A DNA stretch of 64,000 nt, taken from NCBI GenBank assembly GCA_021371855.1, contig JAJFVL010000055.1, forward strand, positions 62,001-126,000, written 5' to 3'. Of the stretch, positions 10,701 through 18,554 are shown piece after piece. The DNA is from Bacteroidales bacterium (lineage in GTDB: Bacteria; Bacteroidota; Bacteroidia; Bacteroidales; VadinHA17). The notes below the pieces were generated by a model, which saw only the letters and a list, made by a program, of their open reading frames with translations, made no database searches and was not told the DNA's origin. A program made the position numbers and the translations under genes. The number at the start of each line of letters is the position of its first letter. Within the stretch, counting starts at the first letter, position 1.

Positions 10701-10803
10701 TATAACTTTAGCTCTATACTTAGTTCTTTACTTCAGGCTTCTTAAGCGGCTACTCGAGTCGGGGGAAAATGGAATGGGAAATAAAGTAAAAAGTTCCGAT
10801 TAG
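7732..10803 (+). CDS. TerB-like / ABC transporter fusion (ABCG-type half-transporter, ATPase and permease in one chain)
   Basis: Large inner-membrane protein of 1023 residues. Residues about 1-155 form a TerB-like helical domain; about 160-250 is a beta-rich region that may be FHA-like; then comes an ABC ATPase with Walker A GASGAGKST (about 285), Q-loop YVSQDDLL, signature NISGGQRKRL (about 391), Walker B MFLDEPTSGLSS (about 413) and H-loop VIHQPSSE. A linker contains a CYVC pair (about 497-500). An ABC-2-type permease follows with about five membrane segments from residue 585 to 760, a soluble insert of about 210 residues, and a last membrane helix near 985. The ATPase-before-permease order resembles ABCG/White proteins. 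Substrate unknown. It ends at a strong terminator. Confidence 0.85.
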   Translation: MSEKILETLMQLFAIIAKPQTNDNERRGIVEEFLKRLLNRELVHKYLSTYDKEYDEARKKLEKSSAERREGAIAIRIRKLCNEINEQGQLDQEQRIVVVIYVLEFCKSGGKRVDQRELGFISTFAEGLNITSKEYEIIEKFVLNSFADIPFTSNLLIINGDKEFDANGSKHIFKDLFKGHLWILFVPSVKMYFVRFTGTGELSMNGQLLQEDKVYPFSQGSSIKGYKISPIYYWDVTMQFLKEEFKASRVVYEVNNLEYRFRSGKVGIHHMSFKGESGRMVGIMGASGAGKSTLLSVLNGTNEPFDGEVLINGVSIHKDKEKIKGLIGYVSQDDLLIEELTVFENLYFNAKLCFDNLTEEEIIFKVDSVLKTLGLYEIRDMKVGTPLNKNISGGQRKRLNISLELIREPAIMFLDEPTSGLSSRDSENILDLLKELARKGKLLFVVIHQPSSEIFKMFDKLIILDTGGYLIYNGNPIESIVYFKRKIQQANYNESECYVCGNVNPEQIFNIVETKVFTESGKPTETRRISPADWSNHYKSEKKDEKLEPGNAIPEINFKTPNSFKQFVVFTKRDVLSKIADLQYVLITLLEVPVLAFFLAYLIRYFDESVKNPHYSLYNNSNLPVYIFMSVIVAIFMGLTVSAEEIIKDRKILKRESFLNLSWNSYLLSKVFVQLTISAIQAFTFVLIGNSITGIKGMMFEYWLVLFSCWAGANMLGLVISDSFKTVVTIYILIPFLVIPQIILSGIIVKFEKLNPTISSPVSIPVYGEFITARWGYEALAVKQFIDNKYEQQFYRFDKAKSKGNYMKNYWYVELKGKLDNILNDLENGSKSDDFIGNLLLVSNEIKKVKVELPDIGFEYANFLTPEKITPEAVKAALDYIESVRKYYIMYYNNASDQKDSIIDKLQNEDKEGFHKLQANYYNKSLEEFVTDKNETIKTVEYKGELVQKLEPIYMDSKCKFIKAHFYAPTKQLFGVKADTYVVNVIVLWIITLALYLVLYFRLLKRLLESGENGMGNKVKSSD

Positions 10804-10823
10804 TCCTATCGGATTCCGGAAAC

Positions 10824-10869
10824 AAAAATATAGAGGCTGCCTCAGATAAGAGACAGCCTCTATATTTTT
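10824..10869. terminator. Bidirectional rho-independent terminator
   Basis: Arms AAAAATATAGAGGCTG (10824-10839) and CAGCCTCTATATTTTT (10854-10869) pair perfectly over 16 bp around a 14-nt loop. An A-rich left flank and T-rich right flank make it work on both strands. It sits between the convergent ABC gene and the siaB-siaC pair. Confidence 0.9.
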
Positions 10870-10909
10870 GGAACAACCGATTGGATCCAGAATAAATAAA
10901 GAAATTCAG

Positions 10910-11290
10910 TTATTCAACAATCTCAATCATTTTAAATGGTACTCGTATTATAGATTCATAATCTTCACCTGCTTCCAGCATATCTTCATCATCTTCTTCA
11001 TAATACCAGTTTACTTCCACCTCGTTTTTAGACTTATGAATTGCTTCCAGCTTCTTGAATACATCAAGAATGCACTTCGACGAGCTGGTATTAAAATATT
11101 CCAGACGGATACTTACTACTGTTTTTTTTAAAGGAGACTCTTTATATCTATCGAGCCAGTCGACCAGGGGTTTATAAAATTCTACTGAGTTTTCCGGAAT
11201 TGAACGTCCCTTGATTTCAAAAACACCCTCTGAAGCATCAAATTTAACAGTTGGTGTTTTTGGGGTTCCCTGGATAATGATCGGTTCCAT
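10910..11290 (-). CDS. siaC: SiaC-type regulatory phosphoprotein (DUF1987)
   Basis: Protein of 126 residues matching the SiaC/DUF1987 family. In Pseudomonas, unphosphorylated SiaC activates the diguanylate cyclase SiaD; the kinase SiaB phosphorylates SiaC and the phosphatase SiaA removes the phosphate. Family hallmarks here are the start MEPIIIQGTPKTPTVKFD, GRSIPENSVEFY and LEYFNTSSSK, where Thr68 lies at the phosphorylation position. It follows siaB by 23 bases in the same orientation, so the two are co-transcribed. No SiaA-like PP2C or GGDEF gene is nearby, so the output partner is unknown; family assignment is firm, c-di-GMP control is only inferred. Confidence 0.9.
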   Translation of the reverse strand: MEPIIIQGTPKTPTVKFDASEGVFEIKGRSIPENSVEFYKPLVDWLDRYKESPLKKTVVSIRLEYFNTSSSKCILDVFKKLEAIHKSKNEVEVNWYYEEDDEDMLEAGEDYESIIRVPFKMIEIVE

Positions 11291-11313
11291 ATTTATCAGT
11301 TTTAAAAATTGTT

Positions 11314-11871
11314 CTATTTATCTTCATTAACTAAAATGTTGAGATAGAAAAAAGAGTAATGATCGTTATATTCCTTAAACAAGTAATCAAGTTTATGACC
11401 TGTCTTCCTTGCAATATCCACGAGTCCAAGGCCACCACCTCCTTTCGCAGATATTCTCTGGTGATTCAGAATGAACTTATACAACTCTTTTATCTCCTCA
11501 TGGCTCGATCTATTTATGCGTTTTATCTTTTCTTCCAGCTTTTCAATATTGTCTACGTGTACAAAATTTCCTGTAATAATTCTATAACCGTCTGATGCCT
11601 TTTTTATGACAAGTAATCCAAATCTTTCAGAAGTCTGATCATAAAAATCATCAGGTACCTTATCAACATGATGGTAAAGATTCTGAAGGCTTTCAACCAA
11701 AACATTGTATACTTTTTTTCTCAGTTTTGATTGCTCATTTACCTTAACCATCTTTTCCTCAACCGTATCTAGTACATGATTGATCACATCCGAATCAACG
11801 TTACCCTTATAATAAAGGATAACGTCACCATCCGACTGGTTTGGAAGATAATTCTCTATATTAAAGCTCAT
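11314..11871 (-). CDS. siaB: SiaB family protein kinase
   Basis: HATPase-like serine/threonine kinase of 185 residues that in the characterised system phosphorylates SiaC. The ATP-binding fold is visible as the N-box NVLVESLQNLYHH (Glu60, Asn64) and a glycine-rich lid GGGGLGLVDIARK beginning near residue 144. It is the first gene of the siaB-siaC pair and has a full Bacteroidota promoter about 40 nt upstream (TTTG, 18-nt spacer, TATATTTG). The presence of the kinase and its target without phosphatase or cyclase suggests that the rest of the switch is encoded at another locus. Confidence 0.88.
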   Translation of the reverse strand: MSFNIENYLPNQSDGDVILYYKGNVDSDVINHVLDTVEEKMVKVNEQSKLRKKVYNVLVESLQNLYHHVDKVPDDFYDQTSERFGLLVIKKASDGYRIITGNFVHVDNIEKLEEKIKRINRSSHEEIKELYKFILNHQRISAKGGGGLGLVDIARKTGHKLDYLFKEYNDHYSFFYLNILVNEDK

Positions 11872-11909
11872 CTAAGCTTCATTTAAGATAAGATCAAGTT
11901 TTCTGATAA

Positions 11910-11939
11910 CAAATATAATAAAAATCCGAAGTTACCAAA
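11910..11939 (-). promoter_or_regulatory. Promoter of siaB-siaC
   Basis: On the minus strand, TTTG (11939-11936) is followed after 18 nt by TATATTTG (11917-11910), an exact match to the Bacteroidota -33/-7 promoter pattern, ending 38 nt before the siaB start codon. Confidence 0.75.
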
Positions 11940-12032
11940 TTATAAGATATACTCTTTACGGATTTTAAAAATTACAAGACTTTTTGATAAACCTAATAAA
12001 TCTATATGATAAACGTCGTATTTATGTTGATC

Positions 12033-13175
12033 TCATAACTTCTTATGCTTCTTCGTTCCCTCGTACATTTCATATTTTACAAGAACACATTCCAGTGCTC
12101 CGTTAAAAAGAGTGTATTTCGCGGCAGGTTTCAATCCTATGTTCTTCAGACATTCTTTATTTGAAGTTATTAACCAGGCTGTGGCTCCCGGAAAATTATG
12201 TTTCAATGATGTTCCTATCATACTGTAAAGCGTGTCGATTTCATCAGGTTGAAGTCGTTGTCCATACGGTGGGTTTAAAAACAAGAAACGACTATCATTT
12301 TCAGCTTTAAGATATTTAAAATCAGACATTTCAATTGACACAACATCACTTAATCCGGCTCCAGCTATATTGGATTTAGCTTGTTGAACTGCCTTTTCAG
12401 AGATATCACTGCCGTAAATTTTGACCGGAGAAACTTCTATCTTACTGTCAGCTTCGCGTTTAATTTTTTCGAACAACTCATCATCAAAATCTTTCCAACG
12501 CTGAAATCCAAAAAATTTTCTGAATTTTCCTGGAGGAACTTTGCAAGCAATCAGTCCTGCCTCAATCGGTATTGTACCTGATCCGCACATGGGGTCAGTT
12601 AATGTTGCCGAAGCGTTCCAACCCGAAATAAGAAGGATCCCGGCAGCAAGGACTTCGTTAAGAGGGGCAGCCCCTTGCTCCTGCCTGTAACCTCTTTTAA
12701 ACAGTGGGATCACTGATGAGTCAATGGAAATTGTTACAAGATCATTACTTATATGCAGATTAATAAGTAATGCAGGATCTTCGGTATTAACAGAAGGTCG
12801 TTTCCCAGTCTTTTTCCTGAAATAATCGGCTATGGCATCTTTCAAGATGAGACCGGCGTATCCCGTATGACTAAAATATATAGAATTAACCACCGGAGCA
12901 ATTGAAAAAGTATCATCAACATTCATGTATCTGTCCCATTCAATCTTGGACCCTCCGTTATACAGGTCCTCTTTTGATCTGATCCTGAATTCCGAGATCG
13001 TCATCAACACCGACAAAGCTGTTCTTGCACAATAATTCACCCTGTATAAAAGGCTTTTGTCTCCTTTAAAAAGTATAGCACGATTCCCAGTTTCTACTTC
13101 AGAAGCGCCCATTTTAATGATCTCTTCCCCAAGAACTTTTTCAAGTCCGTATAAAGTTTTCGCAACTAATTTCAT
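12033..13175 (-). CDS. THUMP-domain class I SAM-dependent RNA methyltransferase (RlmL N-terminal-like)
   Basis: Predicted RNA methyltransferase of 380 residues. An N-terminal ferredoxin-like/THUMP region (about 1-160, including LYGLEKVLGEEI) binds RNA, and a Rossmann-type methyltransferase domain follows with TDPMCGSGTIPIEAG (SAM-binding loop), YGSDIS and the catalytic motif FLNPPYGQRL, the NPPY tetrad of N-methyltransferases acting on base exocyclic amines. The length fits the short Bacteroidota relatives of RlmL, which methylates G2445 of 23S rRNA, but without the second RlmK domain; the exact target is therefore not certain. It stands alone. Confidence 0.88.
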   Translation of the reverse strand: MKLVAKTLYGLEKVLGEEIIKMGASEVETGNRAILFKGDKSLLYRVNYCARTALSVLMTISEFRIRSKEDLYNGGSKIEWDRYMNVDDTFSIAPVVNSIYFSHTGYAGLILKDAIADYFRKKTGKRPSVNTEDPALLINLHISNDLVTISIDSSVIPLFKRGYRQEQGAAPLNEVLAAGILLISGWNASATLTDPMCGSGTIPIEAGLIACKVPPGKFRKFFGFQRWKDFDDELFEKIKREADSKIEVSPVKIYGSDISEKAVQQAKSNIAGAGLSDVVSIEMSDFKYLKAENDSRFLFLNPPYGQRLQPDEIDTLYSMIGTSLKHNFPGATAWLITSNKECLKNIGLKPAAKYTLFNGALECVLVKYEMYEGTKKHKKL

Positions 13176-13408
13176 TCAATATTTTTTTTCAGATTTACAA
13201 TCAGATGCATTCATGAAATTTTTATTGTTACTCATGAATGCTTTACAAAGGGTTTGATTCAGGCAATACAGCCGTCTCAAAATTAATGATTTATGATTAT
13301 ATAAAAGTCCTTTTACCAATTTTCTCAGAATTCATTACAGAATAAGATATCTTTTTCTGGATTATTCCCCTGAAATTTATTACTTTGCAATAAATAAATT
13401 CTTTCAAA

Positions 13409-13831
13409 ATGAAAAGATTATCATTTGTATCCGTACTTATTATTTTACTCTCCTTCTTTTCGACTTCATGTAAAAAAGAGAAGTCTGCCGAAGAGCTCAT
13501 AATCGGCAAATGGGATGTACAGGATTTCACTGAGGTGATATATGTAGGTGGAATCAAAACAGAGTCGTATACTTATTATCTGCAACCTGAAGAATTACAA
13601 TTTCAGTTTATTGATGACGGAAGTGGCATTAGTTATAAGGATGGAGACATAGATTTCGCATTTGAATGGACTATTGACAACGACACACTTACTCTAATCA
13701 ATGGTGAATCAAAAATAGAGTATACGTTTACCGTTGATGAGGGCACTCTTATATTGTCGTTTTCAGGGAGCGGGACTTCTGATGACGGGACTGCTTATAC
13801 ATACGATGTTTTCTATAATGCAACCAGGTAA
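13409..13831 (+). CDS. Lipocalin-like lipoprotein
   Basis: Secreted lipoprotein of 140 residues. A type II signal peptide ends in the lipobox FSTSC, followed by a charged KKEKSAEE linker. The mature part begins with IIGKWDVQDF, the GxW motif common to Bacteroidota lipocalin-like domains, and continues as alternating beta strands (FQFIDDGSG, FEWTIDNDTLTL, TLILSFSG). The family probably binds small hydrophobic molecules or acts as an immunity or surface protein, but no function can be assigned. Monocistronic, convergent with the S41 protease gene. Confidence 0.7.
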   Translation: MKRLSFVSVLIILLSFFSTSCKKEKSAEELIIGKWDVQDFTEVIYVGGIKTESYTYYLQPEELQFQFIDDGSGISYKDGDIDFAFEWTIDNDTLTLINGESKIEYTFTVDEGTLILSFSGSGTSDDGTAYTYDVFYNATR

Positions 13832-13976
13832 AGATTTCCTGTTATTCTCAGCAAAATATTAAAGGTCGACATGGATTCAATCCTATCAGACTGCAGAAAC
13901 ACCCAAAGGGCAGTGGAGTTGGTGTAGCAATAGAGAGTGAATTAAAACCCGGGCTAGTTTTCCTGAGATTCAGGAA

Positions 13977-15575
13977 CTAGTAACCCAATATCTTGTTGTA
14001 AAGGTTCTTATCCGAAATAACTTTCAGAGCTTTCTCAATTACTTTATCATTTTGATTTATTGTTTGATAATACTCACTCGTTTGCCACAAATTTGTCGCA
14101 ATAAGTCCTTTTAATACCAACAGTATTTCGTCTTTTGATATATTAAACTGAGCCTCGTCATATGTTACATTTTCAGCTTCACCTTTATCAATAAAGGCTT
14201 TTATATCCACCGGACTAAACTGAAACTTTTTATTGAAGTTTTCAAATGTTTTATACTGAGAATTCAGAAATGTTCTGTTCTTATCAAAATAATCAAGTGC
14301 GAAGGTATTAAGAACGTTTTTCGCATAAAGTTTTCTGAAATAGGTTGTATTGTATGATGTATCTGCTGCCACAAATACATCAGGCATTATCCCTCCGCCT
14401 CCATAAACCACCCGTTTATTAACCATTGTTCTGTACTTCAGGGAATCAGGGAAATGGATACTGTCAGCGGTCATCATCTCACCATCGGTGTACCTTTTTA
14501 AAAAATTCTCAATATATTTATCGTACCCGCCGTTATACGAACTCTGAATTGACCTGCCGGTTGGTGTATAATATCGTGCAATTGTCAACCTTATCATTGA
14601 ACCATCAGTGAGATAAAATCCGTTCTGAACCAGCCCTTTGCCAAAAGTCCTTCTTCCTAAAATAACGCCTCTGTCCCAATCCTGAAGGGCTCCTGACAGA
14701 ATCTCACTGGCTGAGGCTGACTGTTCATCGGTCAGAACGACAATTCTCGCTGAAGATAAACTCCCTGATCCGGAGGATTTATAATCCTGACGGGGAGCTT
14801 TTCGTCCTGAAAGGTAAACAATCAGATTCTTCCCTGTGAAAAATTTATCAGCTAAAGCAGTTGCCGCCAGCATATATCCTCCTCCGTTTCCCCTCAGATC
14901 AAGAATAATATTTTTCATATTATTCTTCCTTAAAGAGTCAACAGCATCAGAGAATTCCTTTTCAGTTGTCGCGGCAAATTTATTCAACTTGATATAACCG
15001 GTTTCTCTATCAAGCATGTATGCAGCGTCGAGGCTGTTAATGGGTATTTTATCGCGAATAATAGTAAAATCGAGTATCTCGCTCTCTCCTTTTCTGAAAA
15101 CAGTGATATTTACCTTTGTGCCTTTAGCCCCCATCAATCTTTTCCTGACACCCTGTGTAGATATCCCTATCCCGGTAACCTTCTCCTTGTCGATAGTTAA
15201 AATCCTGTCACCTGATCTGACACCAACTTTCTCTGATGGCCCCCCTGCTATGGGATCAATTACAATTATAGAATCGCGCAACAGGTTAAACTGAATTCCT
15301 ATTCCTTCAAAATTTCCATTAAGTGGTTCGTTCATCTCTTTGACATCTTTCGCAGAGATGTAAGTCGAATGAGGATCAAGGTTTTTCAGAGTCTCAATTA
15401 TAACTTTCTCAGTAAGGCTGGGCAGGTTAATCGTGTCGACATAAAATGCGTCAATCAGACCAATTGTTCTTCCAATCTTAAATGTCTCTTCTGTCAGTGC
15501 CTGAGATGAGGCTGATATTGTTAACAGGCAAAGAACCAATACAACGACTGATATGCTTATTACTTTTTTTTTCAT
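13977..15575 (-). CDS. S41 family C-terminal processing peptidase (CtpA/Tsp type)
   Basis: Periplasmic serine protease of 532 residues, with signal peptide about 1-26 (ends near ASSQA). Parts in order: helical N-terminal segment, PDZ domain (about 85-165, with GIGIQFNLL and VGVRSGDRI), and S41 protease core with LDLRGNGGG, SASASEILSGAL holding the catalytic serine and RRTFGKGLVQ holding the catalytic lysine. Such proteases trim or degrade envelope proteins from their C-termini. A longer reading frame starts 11 codons earlier, but only the ATG at 15575 places the signal peptide at the N-terminus. It lies 80 bases downstream of guaA in the same direction and may be co-transcribed. A short hairpin (13954-13980) overlaps the stop codon but has no T-run. 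Confidence 0.93.
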   Translation of the reverse strand: MKKKVISISVVVLVLCLLTISASSQALTEETFKIGRTIGLIDAFYVDTINLPSLTEKVIIETLKNLDPHSTYISAKDVKEMNEPLNGNFEGIGIQFNLLRDSIIVIDPIAGGPSEKVGVRSGDRILTIDKEKVTGIGISTQGVRKRLMGAKGTKVNITVFRKGESEILDFTIIRDKIPINSLDAAYMLDRETGYIKLNKFAATTEKEFSDAVDSLRKNNMKNIILDLRGNGGGYMLAATALADKFFTGKNLIVYLSGRKAPRQDYKSSGSGSLSSARIVVLTDEQSASASEILSGALQDWDRGVILGRRTFGKGLVQNGFYLTDGSMIRLTIARYYTPTGRSIQSSYNGGYDKYIENFLKRYTDGEMMTADSIHFPDSLKYRTMVNKRVVYGGGGIMPDVFVAADTSYNTTYFRKLYAKNVLNTFALDYFDKNRTFLNSQYKTFENFNKKFQFSPVDIKAFIDKGEAENVTYDEAQFNISKDEILLVLKGLIATNLWQTSEYYQTINQNDKVIEKALKVISDKNLYNKILGY

Positions 15576-15655
15576 GAGCTTATTTTCAATACGGTTAAAA
15601 CTAAACAACTATGATCGCCAAAAGTTCTTTACCATGTTTCATAGGTACTTGTTCT

Positions 15656-17185
15656 TTATTCCCATTCTATTGTGGAAGGCGGTTTAGAGCTTATATCATA
15701 AACAACCCTGTTAATTCCTTTTACTTTATTTATAATTTCATTCGAGATGTATCCCAGGAATTCGTAAGGAAGATGTGACCAATCGGCAGTCATACCGTCA
15801 GTTGAACATACAGCTCTCAGAACTATTGCGTTTTCATAAGTCCTCTCATCGCCCATAACTCCGACCGACTGAACGGGAAGGAGAATTACACCTGCCTGCC
15901 AAACGGTGTCATATAATCCATTATTTTTCAGTCCTTCAATAAAAATATCATCCGCATCTTTAAGCATCGTCAGTTTTTCTCTGGTCATTTCCCCAAGCAA
16001 TCTGATTGCTAATCCTGGACCAGGGAAAGGATGACGATTCAATATAAAATCGGGAAGTCCCAGGGATTGTCCTACTCTCCTCACCTCATCCTTAAAAAGA
16101 AGACGAAGAGGTTCAATAACTTTCAGATGCATTTTTTCAGGAAGTCCCCCCACATTGTGATGCGATTTTATTGTTGCAGAAGGTCCGTTAACCGAAACAG
16201 ATTCAATAACATCAGGATAAATTGTTCCCTGGGCGAGCCATTTAACATCCCTGACTTTCCTGGCCTCTTCGTCAAACACTTCAATAAAGACACGGCCAAT
16301 TATCTTTCGTTTCGTTTCAGGATCGCTTACCCCTTCGAGTTGATCAAGGAACATGTCGCTTGCATCAACTCCAATAACATTCAGACCCAGTCCCAGATAT
16401 GAATCCAGAACTTTTTCAAATTCATTCTTCCTCAACAATCCGTTGTCAACAAAGATGCATGTAAGGTTTCTACCTATTGCCCTGTTCAAAAGTGAAGCAG
16501 CGACTGAGGAGTCTACACCACCGGAGAGTCCCAGTATCACCTTATCGTCGCCCAACTGATTTTTCAAGCTGAGAACAGTTGATTCTACAAAGGAATCAGG
16601 AGTCCAGTTCTGTGAACACCTGCAAATGCCAACAACAAAATTTTCAAGTATCTGTTTTCCTTCTGTAGTATGATAAACTTCGGGATGGAACTGTATTCCC
16701 CAGGTATTCTCGCCTTTGATATGATAAGCTCCGGCTTCAACATCGGATGTCGATCCTATAATTTCATAACCATCGGGAACTCTGGTAATGGTATCAGCAT
16801 GAGACATCCATACCTGTGTTCCCTGTTTTATATTTTTAAAGAGAGGATCTCTGGTATTTATTTTTATAAGGTTTGCCCTGCCGTATTCCCTGTTATTGGA
16901 GGGGAGTACATCTCCTCCATAATTATGGACAAGATACTGAGCACCATAGCACACACCAAGCAAAGGAATCTTTCCCTTAATCTTCAAAAGATCAGTGGCA
17001 GGTGCATTATTGTCTCTTACTGATGACGGGCTTCCAGATAATATTACGCCTTTGACACTCTCGTCGGTAATTAACGAATGGTTAAATGGATGTATTTCAC
17101 AATACACATTAAGTTCTCTTATTCTTCTGGCTATCAATTGCGTATATTGAGAACCGAAATCCAATATTAAAATTTTTTCCTGCAA
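15656..17185 (-). CDS. guaA: GMP synthase (glutamine-hydrolysing)
   Basis: Converts XMP to GMP with ATP and glutamine ammonia, the last step of guanine nucleotide synthesis. The 509 residues contain the glutamine amidotransferase domain (LLGVCYGAQ with nucleophile Cys79, IQFHPEV with the catalytic His), the ATP-pyrophosphatase domain (ILGLSGGVDSSVAASLL, about 218-234), and the GMP synthase C-terminal dimerisation domain ending in KPPSTIEWE. The start codon is TTG: an in-frame TAA lies only four codons upstream and no ATG fits the conserved N-terminus MQEKILILDFGSQ. It is 45 bases downstream of rnz, in the likely rpsA-STAS-rnz-guaA transcript. Confidence 0.96.
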   Translation of the reverse strand: MQEKILILDFGSQYTQLIARRIRELNVYCEIHPFNHSLITDESVKGVILSGSPSSVRDNNAPATDLLKIKGKIPLLGVCYGAQYLVHNYGGDVLPSNNREYGRANLIKINTRDPLFKNIKQGTQVWMSHADTITRVPDGYEIIGSTSDVEAGAYHIKGENTWGIQFHPEVYHTTEGKQILENFVVGICRCSQNWTPDSFVESTVLSLKNQLGDDKVILGLSGGVDSSVAASLLNRAIGRNLTCIFVDNGLLRKNEFEKVLDSYLGLGLNVIGVDASDMFLDQLEGVSDPETKRKIIGRVFIEVFDEEARKVRDVKWLAQGTIYPDVIESVSVNGPSATIKSHHNVGGLPEKMHLKVIEPLRLLFKDEVRRVGQSLGLPDFILNRHPFPGPGLAIRLLGEMTREKLTMLKDADDIFIEGLKNNGLYDTVWQAGVILLPVQSVGVMGDERTYENAIVLRAVCSTDGMTADWSHLPYEFLGYISNEIINKVKGINRVVYDISSKPPSTIEWE

Positions 17186-17230
17186 TGTCCTGTTATTTTA
17201 TTTAATGGGTGCAAAGATAGATAATCTTTT

Positions 17231-18154
17231 CTAAGCATTATCAATATTGCCAACATCAAAACTTTTTCCGTCAATGGCGGCAAAAGTCCGGGGAAATATA
17301 GTCTTTGCTTCATTAACAAGATAAGAAATATCCTTGTACCGGGCTGAAAAGTGACCTATGAGCAATCCCCCTGCTTCAGCTTCCAATGCAATCTTTGCAG
17401 CATCAAGAGTTGTGGAGTGTCCTGTGACTTTTGCAAGTTCCTCTTTGGTTCCGTCAAATGTAGCCTCATGATAAAGAAGACTCACTCCTTTCACAAATGA
17501 TGAAAGCTTTTTGAAGTATTTAGTATCGCTGCAATAAGCATATGATAAAGGTTCAGGTGGAGGAAGTGTTATATCATCATTTTTTATAATAATCCCTTCA
17601 GAAGTCACAAAATCTTCTCCTTTTTTTATTGCGGGTATCCTCACTACAGGGATTTGAAATTTTACAATAGATTCTTTTTTAATATTCCTGTCAGTTAATT
17701 TCTCCCTGAAAATAAATCCGAAAGCAGGAATACGATGTTTAAGAGGGAAAGAGGTTACTGTAATATACTTATTATTGAGTATCTGCAAAGGATTTTTCCC
17801 GGAAAGAGGAACAAAATCAATATCATAACTAAGATGAATATCAAAATCGATCAAATGCGATTTAAGGATACTCTGAAAGTTTTCAGGAGCAAAAAGATGA
17901 AGTGGACTTTTCCTTCCCATAAGACTGAAGGTTGACAGCAATCCATAAAGTCCGAAAACATGGTCACCATGAAGATGACTAATAAAGATATGGTTTATTT
18001 TCCCAAACCTTATTTTGTTCTTTCTCATCTGCATCTGGGTGCCCTCACCACAATCTATCAAAAAAAAACGCTCATGTGCGTTGAGCACATGAGCGGAGGG
18101 ATATCTTTCTGAAGTCGGCAATGCAGAACTACTACCAAGTACGGTTACCTTCAT
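17231..18154 (-). CDS. rnz: Ribonuclease Z (tRNA 3' processing)
   Basis: Metallo-beta-lactamase-fold endonuclease of 307 residues that removes 3' trailers from tRNA precursors lacking encoded CCA. The zinc-binding motif is SHLHGDH (His60, His62, Asp64, His65); other conserved parts are IDCGEGTQMQ, PLKHRIPAFGF, YHEATF and GHSTTLDAA, and the flexible-arm region lies in the middle. The tRNA-Asp gene in this window also lacks an encoded CCA, in line with need for this enzyme. It follows the STAS gene by 23 bases. Confidence 0.95.
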   Translation of the reverse strand: MKVTVLGSSSALPTSERYPSAHVLNAHERFFLIDCGEGTQMQMRKNKIRFGKINHIFISHLHGDHVFGLYGLLSTFSLMGRKSPLHLFAPENFQSILKSHLIDFDIHLSYDIDFVPLSGKNPLQILNNKYITVTSFPLKHRIPAFGFIFREKLTDRNIKKESIVKFQIPVVRIPAIKKGEDFVTSEGIIIKNDDITLPPPEPLSYAYCSDTKYFKKLSSFVKGVSLLYHEATFDGTKEELAKVTGHSTTLDAAKIALEAEAGGLLIGHFSARYKDISYLVNEAKTIFPRTFAAIDGKSFDVGNIDNA

Positions 18155-18177
18155 CGCACTCTGCTAAGCGATCGGTT

Positions 18178-18516
18178 TTAAGATATCATTTTTTCAGCAT
18201 CATCAACCGATCTTGTTATAGTGAGAACGGTATCGAGCTGAGAAATGGTGATAAGACGTTCAACGGCTTCATTAAGACCGCACAGAACGAAGGTACCACC
18301 TGCATTTTTGCATAATCTATTGGCTACCAAAATAGCACTCAGACCAGAAGAGTCACAATACTGGCACTTCTCAAGATCAAGGATGATGTTTTTCTCACCT
18401 TTTCCTGATACAAGTACAAGTTCCGACTTAAGTGCCGGAGCAATGTGTGTGTCAAGCTTTTCCGACTGAATCTGAATAACTGTGCGGTTATTCCGGCTCT
18501 CAATATTGAAATCCAT
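18178..18516 (-). CDS. STAS-domain anti-sigma factor antagonist
   Basis: SpoIIAA/RsbV-type protein of 112 residues. The phosphoacceptor loop is YCDSSGLSA with Ser56; the hydrophobic strand before it (NIILDLEKC) and the helix after it (AILVANRLCKN) fit the STAS fold. It lies between rpsA (38 bases upstream) and rnz (23 bases downstream) on the same strand, so it is probably in one transcript with translation and nucleotide genes. No cognate HATPase kinase is adjacent. It differs strongly in sequence from the other STAS protein at 3.8 kb, so the two probably serve different partners. Confidence 0.88.
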   Translation of the reverse strand: MDFNIESRNNRTVIQIQSEKLDTHIAPALKSELVLVSGKGEKNIILDLEKCQYCDSSGLSAILVANRLCKNAGGTFVLCGLNEAVERLITISQLDTVLTITRSVDDAEKMIS

Positions 18517-18554
18517 AGCAATAAGTTTTGATAGCCTAAATTTAATAAATAATT

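Noticed and set aside
13954..13980. Hairpin over the S41 protease stop codon as a terminator
   Set aside because: TCCTGA/TCAGGA stem lacks a T-run on the minus strand.
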